A DNA stretch of 12,071 nucleotides from CAYQAE01 sp964415445 [NCBI: uncultured archaeon]. GTDB lineage: Archaea > CAYQAE01. Both the position numbers and the translations under genes were made by a program. The notes beneath the pieces were generated by a model. The model saw only the letters and a program-made list of their open reading frames with translations, searched no databases and was not told the origin of the DNA. This document shows positions 5,362-12,071 of this stretch, piece by piece; the stretch's first letter is position 1; every line of letters starts with the position of its first letter. The stretch lies in contig CAYQAE010000022.1 of assembly GCA_964415445.1 (NCBI GenBank), forward strand, positions 1-12,071, read 5' to 3'.

Positions 5362-5595
5362 ATGAAAAATAAAAATGAAAAAATAATTCTCAAGGAAGGG
5401 CCTCCTTTGGGTTTTATTCCAAAACGGAAAAAAAATGATAAAATAATGCTTAGAGGCAAAATTAATTTTAATAGATACTTTCCTTACGTAGAGACACCCA
5501 AAGACGAAGATAAAGTTCCATTTTGGTGCAAAAGATGTAAAATAATTACAAAAAAACAGCATTTCACTGAAGAAGGAGAATGCAAGTCAAAATAA
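5362..5595 (+). CDS. Hypothetical 77-aa basic protein with a CxxC pair
   Basis: I do not recognise this protein. It is 77 residues long, basic and probably cytoplasmic. The first half contains GPPLGFIPKRKK (about 13-24); the second has W54-C55-x2-C58 (FWCKRCK), H67 and C74 (GECKSK). CxxC followed by a single His and Cys could form one zinc site in a small zinc-ribbon-like fold, though the spacing matches no family I can name. The start is ATG 5362, with no ribosome binding site; an ATG at codon 29 (5446) is the alternative and would remove the proline-rich segment. A palindrome lies just upstream and a poly-T tract just downstream, so it is probably its own transcription unit. A role in nucleic-acid or ribosome binding is only suggested by charge. 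Confidence 0.55.
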   Translation: MKNKNEKIILKEGPPLGFIPKRKKNDKIMLRGKINFNRYFPYVETPKDEDKVPFWCKRCKIITKKQHFTEEGECKSK

Positions 5596-5618
5596 TTTTT
5601 CTTTTTTTTATTTTTTTT
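5596..5618 (+). terminator. Poly-T terminator after the 77-aa gene
   Basis: Runs of five, eight and eight T separated by single C and A bases directly after the stop codon. It is one of the longest T tracts in the window, in the right place to separate the 77-aa gene from the agmatinase gene. Confidence 0.55.
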
Positions 5619-5619
5619 G

Positions 5620-5631
5620 GATATATTTTTA
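5620..5631 (+). promoter_or_regulatory. TATA box of the agmatinase gene
   Basis: GATATATTTTTA lies about 32 bp upstream of the ATG at 5657, between the poly-T tract and the gene. It predicts a start near 5650 and a leader of only a few nucleotides. Confidence 0.45.
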
Positions 5632-5656
5632 ACACAATTGATTTTAATTCTTTAAT

Positions 5657-6502
5657 ATGTCTTTTTATAATGATAATTTAATTCAAAATACCAATGAAAA
5701 TCCAGATCATGTTATCTTTGGAATACCTCTAGATTTAACTTGTATACACCAAAGCGGGGCAAAAGAAGGCCCAGATGCGATTAGAAAAGGACTAAGAGAA
5801 TATTATGAATATCATTACAAATACAGAGTTGACCCCTACAAAAAATTTAAATTCATAGATTTTGGAAATATTTCTCTATCTTCTGAAGTGATAGAAAGTC
5901 TAAATAGGATAGAGACTGAGATTAAAAAAGGATTACAAAAATATCCTAAAGCAAAGATTATAGTTTTAGGTGGAGAACATTTAGTTACATACCCTGTTAT
6001 AAAAACTTTAGATAAAAAAATTACCTTAATAGTTTTTGATGCTCATTTTGATCTCCTAGATGAATTTAATGGCTCAAAGTATAACCATGCTACATACCTT
6101 CGCAGAATTTTTGAAGAAACATCATGCAAGGATATTATTCATATTGGAGTTCGTGATTGTGACAAAGAAGAATTGAAATTTGCAGATAAAAATATTATCT
6201 ATTTTAATATTGATACAGATATAAATAAAATAAAAGAAGTTTTAAAGGCTATTAAATCAGAATATTATGTCTCTTTTGATGTTGATATATTTGATCCCTC
6301 TGTAGTATGTGGAACAGGAATACCTGTGCCTGGTGGTATTTTTTATAGAGATTTAATTAATATAATAGAATCACTTCCTAAAGATAAAAATATAGGATTT
6401 GATTTAGTTGAATTAGCACCAAAAATTGACCCTACAAAAAGATCTGAACTTACAATATCTAAGCTTTTACATGATATTTTATCTTTTTATGCACAAAGAT
6501 AG
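5657..6502 (+). CDS. speB: Agmatinase / ureohydrolase family protein
   Basis: A complete 281-residue ureohydrolase (arginase/agmatinase family). These dimanganese enzymes split a guanidino group to urea and an amine, in agmatinase giving putrescine for polyamine synthesis. All metal ligands are present: H108 in GGEH, D128/H130/D132 in DAHFD, and D208/D210 in SFDVDIFDP. H144 (NHATYLRR) and E252 (VELAP) match the substrate-side residues. GGEH and GIPVPGG (221-227) favour agmatinase over arginase, but the exact substrate (agmatine, another guanidino compound, or a formimino compound) cannot be settled by reading. ATG 5657 has a TATA box about 32 bp upstream and essentially no leader. It appears monocistronic: the next gene starts 132 bp later with its own promoter candidates. 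Confidence 0.93.
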   Translation: MSFYNDNLIQNTNENPDHVIFGIPLDLTCIHQSGAKEGPDAIRKGLREYYEYHYKYRVDPYKKFKFIDFGNISLSSEVIESLNRIETEIKKGLQKYPKAKIIVLGGEHLVTYPVIKTLDKKITLIVFDAHFDLLDEFNGSKYNHATYLRRIFEETSCKDIIHIGVRDCDKEELKFADKNIIYFNIDTDINKIKEVLKAIKSEYYVSFDVDIFDPSVVCGTGIPVPGGIFYRDLINIIESLPKDKNIGFDLVELAPKIDPTKRSELTISKLLHDILSFYAQR

Positions 6503-6547
6503 TATCTTACAAAGATTTAAATACCTCAAAATGAATATATTGTTAGT

Positions 6548-6625
6548 AAATATTTAAGTAGCATAGTAGGCTTATTGCCAATTAACTGAAACTTGGGTTT
6601 CATATTCTTATTTTGCTGTTTTTTT
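6548..6625 (+). other. Intergenic element: TATA-like site, hairpin and T7 tract
   Basis: The 132-bp gap before the nucleotidyltransferase gene holds a TATA-like AAATATTTAA (6548-6557), a tight stem-loop TGAAAC-TTGG-GTTTCA (6587-6602) near the predicted start of transcription, and seven T (6619-6625) just before the TTG start. This could be a short RNA gene with its own terminator, or a structured leader that controls initiation at a weak start codon. A second TATA-like site (GATTTAAATA, about 6514-6523) lies upstream. No known RNA class is recognised. Confidence 0.25.
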
Positions 6626-6634
6626 GTTAATTAA

Positions 6635-8596
6635 TTGTTGGTGGGTTTTTTGGAGAGGCTAAAATATATAGAAGATATTTCAAATTCGGGTTTAAAAAAT
6701 AAAATTTTAGAAATAGTTGATAACCTAAAGTATGAAAGTTTATCTGAAAAAGTATTGGAAAAGATTGATACTTATATTGAAAGGACAATATACTATTTAG
6801 ATGAAAAAAATGATTTGCAAGATGAAGTTATTGCAAATTTAAAATTGGATATTGAACAATTAGTAAATCCAAAAGAAGAAAGAGAAATTTCTGAAGTATT
6901 TCCTTTTGATCATGCTGATTTTGAGGCTATTTCTTCTTTTCAAAAAGATATTATTGAGAAAATTAAAAATTATGCAGATGAAAATAATTTACCATTTGAC
7001 GTAGAAATTGTGGCAAGTGGATCCACTGCCAAAGGAACTAGTCTTGTTTATACAGCTTCTTCAGAATGTGATTTAGATTTTGATATTAAAATCATACCTA
7101 AAGATGATTACAATTTGGATGAAGAATTCATAAAAACAGCAATGAATGAGATAGGACCAAATATTTTGCCTGCTGGCCACTATAAATCAGGTACTACTCC
7201 AATTTGGACAGGATACCTTATTGATTCAGATAAAAACAAATATGAAATCGAATTAATTTTTTATAATCCTCAAATTAAAGGGCAAGAAGTAATAGAATTA
7301 AGTAGTCAACATTCTAAAGAAATAAATTTATCATCAGTAGATCAACAAAGAGTTAAGGGATTAAAACATTTATTTAAACATTGGGATATATATGGAGCAG
7401 ATCAAATAAAAGAAGGCTTTAGCGGCGTAGCTTTAGAGAGGGCAGTTAGTTTATATAATGAAAAAGAAAGCCTACCTCTTCGTGGATTCATTATTAATTT
7501 TTTGAGTGATTTTTTATCAGGCCATTTTTTAAACTTACCAACTTCTGAAAATGGCACACCTTTTATTTCTGATCCAATTAAAAGAACTCGTAATCTTCTA
7601 GCTTCAGTAAGCCCAGACACTTGGGAAGAATTAAACAGTAAAAAAGAAATTATTTTTGAAAATCCATCTGAATTAGACCTTTTATTATATGATCATCCAC
7701 ATGAAGAATCATTAATTGATTTTTTAATGGATCACGACGAAAGATCAATAATTTATTGCTTAGATGGAATTACAAATTCTGATTTGATTATTTCTTGGAG
7801 TCAAACACGAAGTATAGCAAATAACCTTCAATCAAAACTTAATGATTTATTTCTAAATCATGATGGAGTATTTCAAAAAGTAAATTTAGATGTAGAATGT
7901 TGTATTTATAATAAAAAAACATATTTTACAATAGATGCTCTTTCTAAACCCTTCAAATTTACAAAATTAAGTAGTTTTAATTTAGAAAGTTTAAAAGAAA
8001 TAATGAAACTTGAATTTGGTAATCTTAATTTAGAAAAAATTCAATCTATTGTAAATTTATCTGATGATAAAATTCCAAATTCATATATGGGTATAATTAA
8101 AGGTCTAAAGAATTTTTTGAGCAATCATGGTTCTTTTTTTATTCAAGATAATATATTATATAGAGAAATAGAAGAAATTGACCCTCTAAATTTTTTAGAA
8201 GATTTTTTTGAAAAAGATGTTAAATATGAAATTAGTTCTTTTGATAAATTCGAACTCAATTTGAAAAATTTTCATACTCTTTTTGATAAAATTGCTACAA
8301 TAGAAAGTAGACTTGGATCGATAGAACGAACAAATCTTCGTGATAAATTAATAGATAAGTTTCAAAAATTAAAGACAGAATTATCCATCAATATTAGCAA
8401 TATGGAAAATTTAGATGAGATAAAAGACAAATTACAATTATTTGAAGAGATTATGGGATATTCATTAGAAATGCCCTATAATGAAATTGAAAATGTATTT
8501 GATAAATTTTCAAATTTAGAAGATATATGGTATAATTTAACCGATAATTATATTGAAGATTTTTCTGATTTTTTATCTCTGCAAGAAGATATTTAA
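6635..8596 (+). CDS. Archaeal CCA-adding-enzyme-like nucleotidyltransferase with N- and C-terminal extensions
   Basis: A 653-residue protein whose middle matches archaeal class I CCA-adding enzymes in order. VNPKEER (77-83) opens the core, then GSTAKGT (129-135), the catalytic pair D146/D148 in CDLDFDIKI, YEIELIFYNP (203-212) where the family has VEVDVVPC, a helix and IYGADQIKEGFSGVALE (252-268, family GIYGAExxxRGFSGYLxE), then DPIKRTRNLLASVS (313-326, family DPxDxxRNVAANLS) and a segment near 378-401 (family PDxxxxQLxxxxxxL). The third acidic residue is E206, not Asp, and the loop between GS and DxD is about four residues longer than usual. Standard enzymes have about 440-460 residues; here roughly 75 helical residues precede the core and a charged helical, partly coiled-coil-like region (about 530-653) follows. 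TTG 6635 directly follows an in-frame stop; TTG 6638, GTG 6641 and TTG 6650 are alternatives. It may be the tRNA CCA enzyme or a diverged paralogue with another product. Confidence 0.8.
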   Translation: MLVGFLERLKYIEDISNSGLKNKILEIVDNLKYESLSEKVLEKIDTYIERTIYYLDEKNDLQDEVIANLKLDIEQLVNPKEEREISEVFPFDHADFEAISSFQKDIIEKIKNYADENNLPFDVEIVASGSTAKGTSLVYTASSECDLDFDIKIIPKDDYNLDEEFIKTAMNEIGPNILPAGHYKSGTTPIWTGYLIDSDKNKYEIELIFYNPQIKGQEVIELSSQHSKEINLSSVDQQRVKGLKHLFKHWDIYGADQIKEGFSGVALERAVSLYNEKESLPLRGFIINFLSDFLSGHFLNLPTSENGTPFISDPIKRTRNLLASVSPDTWEELNSKKEIIFENPSELDLLLYDHPHEESLIDFLMDHDERSIIYCLDGITNSDLIISWSQTRSIANNLQSKLNDLFLNHDGVFQKVNLDVECCIYNKKTYFTIDALSKPFKFTKLSSFNLESLKEIMKLEFGNLNLEKIQSIVNLSDDKIPNSYMGIIKGLKNFLSNHGSFFIQDNILYREIEEIDPLNFLEDFFEKDVKYEISSFDKFELNLKNFHTLFDKIATIESRLGSIERTNLRDKLIDKFQKLKTELSINISNMENLDEIKDKLQLFEEIMGYSLEMPYNEIENVFDKFSNLEDIWYNLTDNYIEDFSDFLSLQEDI

Positions 8597-8598
8597 TT

Positions 8599-11118
8599 TT
8601 AGGTTATTTTACTTCTTTTTTTATAAATTAAATAACTTAAAATGGTTAAAAATAAAACTAAAAATAGTACTAGCCAAAATAGTGTTGTTGAATCTTTTTC
8701 ATCTTGTTCAATTATCATTATTAAAACTGAACTCTTTTTAGATATACTTTCATTTCCTAAAGATTTTGCAGTAAAATTAAGAGTAATGTTTCCACCTATT
8801 TTTGCATCAGATGGCGCAAAGATTGTAGCAGTAATAATGGTAGTCTCATCATAATCTAAGGTTGTATTATTTTGACTTAGTAATATATTCCATCCTAGTG
8901 GAATTTCATCAACTTTAATTTCAAAAATATCCTCAAAATCTCCTATATTTACTAACATTAATTTTGAATTTGTCTCCCCTCCTGGAGTAACTGATATATT
9001 ATCTTCTACAGGTAAAAATACTAATCCATATCTAAAAGACGAAGATATTACCATAATATTGTCCATCCACCATCCTCCATCTTTTGGAAGACCTGGTGCA
9101 GAGACATTGAATTTGATATTTATTTCGTCTCCACAGAAGTCTGAGATATCAATATAATATCTTTTCCAATTATATTGATTTCCAGAAAAATTTGCTATAT
9201 TTACCCAATCCGAAGTAGAATTTTTTATCATTAATTCTACTTCAGCAATTTTTAAAATAGGTGTTCTTCCAAAAGCACTTTTTAATTCTTGTAAAATATA
9301 TTTAGCTTGAAATATTAAATATGAATTTGTTTTATTTCTAAGATCTATATTCGGAGATTTTAATGATCCCCAATATTCTTCTTTTCCTCTAAGTAAACTA
9401 CTAGGGTTATCTCCAAAAAACCAACTTTTATTTTCTGAATATGCTTCTTCATCACATAGTTGCCAAATAAATGGTTGAAAATGGTTGTTTTCATATTCTT
9501 TATCCCATCCAATATCTCCATTTTCAACAGAATCATTAAAATAAAGTTGAGTAACTTTTGTATGGACTATCTTTCTATTATTTTCAGGAACTTTATCATT
9601 TTTTATAGGCACATAAATTTCAATAATATATCTTCCAATTTTGTTTGGTTCTTTTTCAAAAGATAAATTTGTAGTCTCTTCTGAACCTAATTTTGAAATA
9701 CTATCGGATTGGTTATAAATTAAATAAGAATTTCCATATTCTTCAAAATATAAATGAAAGTAGACAAAAAAGTCTGAATTTGGGTTAGAACCTTTGTTTT
9801 CTACAACTGTAAATATAGATATTGTATCATTAATTGATATTATTTCATCTCGACTAATAGATTTAACAGATAAATCATAAGATACTAATTTAGATAAATC
9901 TACTTGCATAATAGCATCAGAATCACTAATATCTGTAACACTCCAACCGGTTTTTCTACCTTCATAATCATAACTATTTGGTTCAGAATTTGATGAAAAA
10001 CCTTCACCTGTATCAGACCAGGGATCTGTAGATTCATCTGGATTATCATTATTATCTGCTTCTTCAAGATCTACTAAACGATGATTATCATTAGAATTTT
10101 CTTCTAGACTTTCATCAATATGCCAAATTAGAATACCACTTCCTGGTAGTGCACTATCATATCCAACTTTTTGTCTATTAGTTATCAAAAAATATTCTCC
10201 ATTTGAAGATCCAATTGGAAGTTTGTAAGCTTCAGGATTTGATTCAATTTGACTAATTTCTATATCTAACATTGAACTATTTACAACAACTGGTGTGATC
10301 CAACCTAGTTGAATTTTAGACCATCCACAAAAATGTGCAGGAGATGAACCAGCAGGTGCACCATTCCAAGATCCTCCTGACATTAAACCCCAATCTCCTA
10401 TACCATCAGAACTTCCATCAGTATCATATAAATCAGGTAATCCTAGATCATGTCCAAGTTCATGAGCAATAATTCCAATAAGTGAATATTCAGAGACCAT
10501 AGAATAATCTTCAATTTTTTTACCTTCGTCAGTTGTTATATCTACTGTTGAATAATGAGACCATATATCATCTTCATTTCCTGAATTTTCTTGTCCCTCT
10601 CCTGCATGAACTACAATTAAATGATCAACTATTCCATTTCCATCTGAATCATAATTTGAAAAATCAATGCTAGAGTCTGCTAGATCAACTGCTTCTTCAA
10701 CTAATCTATTTGGATGTCCATTTGCAAAATCAATATTATCTCCTGCATCTTCACCATAGTAAGACATAGTATTTGAAGTTTGTACCCAATTTGCTACATC
10801 TCCTTCTAAAGTTAGTTTATTATATGAATTTTCTAAATAAAAATGCATTACACTACCCTCTGAATTTCCAAAGATTAGACTATCAAAATATGTTATATCA
10901 TGTGATGTGTAATGGCTAACATCACTAAATTCAATTAATAAAACTACCACATCGATAGTACCTATAGTCTCAGAAGGTTCGGATAATTCAATATTGTACT
11001 TTGGTGGATTATATTTAATATTGCTATTTGGATTTTTAGGTGTAAATATAATTGAAGATAAACATAAATTTAATGAAGTCAAAATTAAACAAAAAGTAAT
11101 GATATGCTTTATTTTCAT
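8599..11118 (-). CDS. Secreted, membrane-anchored M6 family metalloprotease (immune inhibitor A-like)
   Basis: An 839-residue extracytoplasmic protease. Residues 1-22 form a signal peptide. The M6 catalytic domain (about 52-410) carries the zinc site H219-E220-xx-H223-xxxxx-D229 in HELGHDLGLPDLYD, the Met-turn GLMSGGSWNG (244-253), and a Ca-binding-like DSDGNG loop (157-162). About 413-520 resembles a CARDB-type beta-sandwich (NxGxN, then LGSEETTNLSF). About 525-692 is a jelly-roll/MAM-like domain ending in GGWWMDNIMV. About 697-803 resembles an NEW3-like domain (VTPGGETNSKLMLVNIGD ... PLGW). A transmembrane helix (812-831) and KKRSK tail anchor it, placing the protease outside the cell. Several NxT/NxS sites could be glycosylated. 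ATG 11118 is clear. It probably degrades external protein for nutrition or processes surface proteins. It ends 2 nt from the convergent nucleotidyltransferase gene and shares no operon. Confidence 0.94.
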   Translation of the reverse strand: MKIKHIITFCLILTSLNLCLSSIIFTPKNPNSNIKYNPPKYNIELSEPSETIGTIDVVVLLIEFSDVSHYTSHDITYFDSLIFGNSEGSVMHFYLENSYNKLTLEGDVANWVQTSNTMSYYGEDAGDNIDFANGHPNRLVEEAVDLADSSIDFSNYDSDGNGIVDHLIVVHAGEGQENSGNEDDIWSHYSTVDITTDEGKKIEDYSMVSEYSLIGIIAHELGHDLGLPDLYDTDGSSDGIGDWGLMSGGSWNGAPAGSSPAHFCGWSKIQLGWITPVVVNSSMLDIEISQIESNPEAYKLPIGSSNGEYFLITNRQKVGYDSALPGSGILIWHIDESLEENSNDNHRLVDLEEADNNDNPDESTDPWSDTGEGFSSNSEPNSYDYEGRKTGWSVTDISDSDAIMQVDLSKLVSYDLSVKSISRDEIISINDTISIFTVVENKGSNPNSDFFVYFHLYFEEYGNSYLIYNQSDSISKLGSEETTNLSFEKEPNKIGRYIIEIYVPIKNDKVPENNRKIVHTKVTQLYFNDSVENGDIGWDKEYENNHFQPFIWQLCDEEAYSENKSWFFGDNPSSLLRGKEEYWGSLKSPNIDLRNKTNSYLIFQAKYILQELKSAFGRTPILKIAEVELMIKNSTSDWVNIANFSGNQYNWKRYYIDISDFCGDEINIKFNVSAPGLPKDGGWWMDNIMVISSSFRYGLVFLPVEDNISVTPGGETNSKLMLVNIGDFEDIFEIKVDEIPLGWNILLSQNNTTLDYDETTIITATIFAPSDAKIGGNITLNFTAKSLGNESISKKSSVLIMIIEQDEKDSTTLFWLVLFLVLFLTILSYLIYKKRSKIT

Positions 11119-11173
11119 AATTAATTCCCATATTTTATTTAGGTTAATTTCTAAAAAAGAATTAGATACATCT

Positions 11174-11203
11174 AAAAAATTATTTTAATGACAAAATTTA
11201 GGT
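11174..11203 (+). promoter_or_regulatory. Possible TATA box and weak ribosome binding site of the helicase gene
   Basis: AAAAAATTATTTTAATG (from 11174) is a plausible A+T-rich TATA element about 28 bp before the ATG, and AGGT (11200-11203) sits 7 nt from it. Both are weak matches. The same 92-bp gap must also contain the start of the minus-strand protease transcript. Confidence 0.25.
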
Positions 11204-11210
11204 TCTATAT

Positions 11211-12071
11211 ATGCCTACTTTATCTAAATATTTTCCATATCCTGAAGTTAGACTTCATCAAGATAGTTTAATGGATTTTATAGATGAAGGATTAAAATCA
11301 AAATCCCACATGATCTTAGAAGGAGCAACAGGCTTAGGAAAGACTATTGCGATCTTGGCAAATCTTATACCTTATGCTAGGAAATATAATAAAAAAATTA
11401 TATATCTAACAAGAACTCACAGACAGATGGATCGAGTAATTGAAGAGATATTAGAAATTAACAAAAAATCAAAAGTATCAGCTGTAGCACTTCGAGGAAA
11501 ACGTGACATGTGCTTAAATGAAACTATTCTAAAACATGCAGGTTCAACGGCGGTAATAAATGAAGTTTGCGGATATCTTAGAAAAAACAAGATGTGTAAT
11601 TTTTATAAAAATCTCAAAAATTATGAAGATATATCAAATTTAATTGAAAAATTAGTTGAAAATCCTCTAAAATCAACAGAACTTTTAACTTTAGGAGAAA
11701 ATAAAGAATTATGTCCCTATTATTTGACTTCAGAATTGTTAGAAGATGTAGATCTAGTAACTTGTTCATATTTGTATATGGTCTCACCTACAATTCGAGA
11801 TAATTTTCTAAAAAAACTAAATTGTGACTATGAAGATTTAATTGTAGTGTTTGATGAAGCACATAATTTGCCAGATATTTCTACAAATGTAGCATCTGAT
11901 AGTATCTCAACTTATGCCCTAAACGGAGTAATAAAAGAAGCAGATCATCATAACTTAAAGTTAGCAAAAAAATTTGTATCCTATATTTTAGAAGATATGG
12001 ATAATTTGGCAGATCAGATGTCAGAAAATGAACTTTTGCTAAATGCAAGATCAATTACAAGTTTAATTAAA
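11211..12071 (+). CDS. XPD/Rad3-like Fe-S DNA helicase, N-terminal part (runs off the window)
   Basis: 287 codons of an open frame that continues past the window edge. It is a superfamily 2 helicase of the XPD/Rad3/DinG group, which unwinds DNA 5' to 3' using ATP, in repair or transcription. Visible: a Q-motif-like start (FPYPEVRLHQ, 8-17), Walker A GATGLGKT (38-45), motif Ia YLTRTHRQ (65-72), four cysteines of the 4Fe-4S domain at C101 (LRGKRDMC), C120, C129 and C168 (ELCPYY), SYLYMV (186-191) and the DEAH box VVFDEAHNL (212-220). Cysteine spacing of 19, 9 and 39 falls in the variable range known for XPD. The start is ATG 11211 with a weak AGGT 7 nt upstream. It is divergent from the protease gene across 92 bp. 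Archaeal XPD is the best reading; the missing C-terminal half is needed to exclude DinG-like relatives. Confidence 0.92.
   Translation, partial: MPTLSKYFPYPEVRLHQDSLMDFIDEGLKSKSHMILEGATGLGKTIAILANLIPYARKYNKKIIYLTRTHRQMDRVIEEILEINKKSKVSAVALRGKRDMCLNETILKHAGSTAVINEVCGYLRKNKMCNFYKNLKNYEDISNLIEKLVENPLKSTELLTLGENKELCPYYLTSELLEDVDLVTCSYLYMVSPTIRDNFLKKLNCDYEDLIVVFDEAHNLPDISTNVASDSISTYALNGVIKEADHHNLKLAKKFVSYILEDMDNLADQMSENELLLNARSITSLIK

Noticed and set aside
6635-8596. CBASS/OAS-type cyclic-oligonucleotide synthase
   Set aside because: GSTAKGT plus DxD is shared with those families, but the IYGAD-GFSG and RNLLASVS segments fit archaeal CCA enzymes better, and no effector gene is adjacent.
1-12071. 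tRNA, rRNA, CRISPR array, insertion sequence, integrase or phage genes
   Set aside because: No G+C-rich cloverleaf-like island, no regularly spaced repeats and no transposase or integrase motifs were seen on either strand.

Overview
This window looks like chromosomal DNA of a mesophilic, probably anaerobic archaeon, most likely a euryarchaeote-type lineage. It is strongly A+T-rich, roughly 70% or more by eye. The archaeal signs are a CCA-adding-type class I nucleotidyltransferase, an XPD/Rad3-like helicase with four Fe-S cysteines, and TATA-type promoter elements about 25 bp upstream of several starts, with little or no leader. TTG and GTG starts are frequent. I see no tRNA, rRNA, CRISPR array, insertion sequence or integrase. 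The exact lineage cannot be fixed from the sequence.

Layout. (1) 74-456, minus: a small CxxC-x17-CxxC zinc protein and a 53-residue ORF coupled to it by a 4-nt GTGA overlap. (2) 662-1261, minus: a 199-residue protein that looks like an archaemetzincin whose catalytic HExxH has been replaced. (3) 1421-4163, minus: a co-directional redox/prenyl cluster of rubrerythrin, a ferritin-like diiron protein, a MenA-type UbiA prenyltransferase and a short polyprenyl synthase with a degraded second Asp-rich motif; the last two overlap. (4) 4164-4541: a 378-bp promoter region with inverted repeats of TTTTCACT next to the rubrerythrin TATA box and again over a plus-strand TATA box, followed by a hairpin-containing leader for a small two-helix membrane protein (4542-4751). 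(5) 4770-5189, minus: a short flavodoxin, probably leaderless. (6) 5362-6502, plus: a 77-residue cysteine-containing protein and a complete agmatinase-type ureohydrolase. (7) 6635-8596, plus: a 653-residue protein with an archaeal CCA-enzyme-like core and unusual N- and C-terminal extensions. (8) 8599-11118, minus: a secreted, C-terminally membrane-anchored M6 (immune inhibitor A-like) metalloprotease, convergent with the nucleotidyltransferase and only 2 nt from it. (9) 11211 to the window edge, plus: the N-terminal part of the XPD-like helicase.

Functionally, the middle (rubrerythrin, ferritin-like protein, flavodoxin) reads as oxidative-stress and electron-transfer equipment. The prenyltransferase and prenyl-synthase pair joined to it suggests a prenylated lipid-soluble cofactor or lipid connected to redox metabolism, which is inference. 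The strongest candidates for something not yet described are the extended CCA-like nucleotidyltransferase, the redox/prenyl operon with its atypical prenyl synthase, and the apparently inactive archaemetzincin relative.
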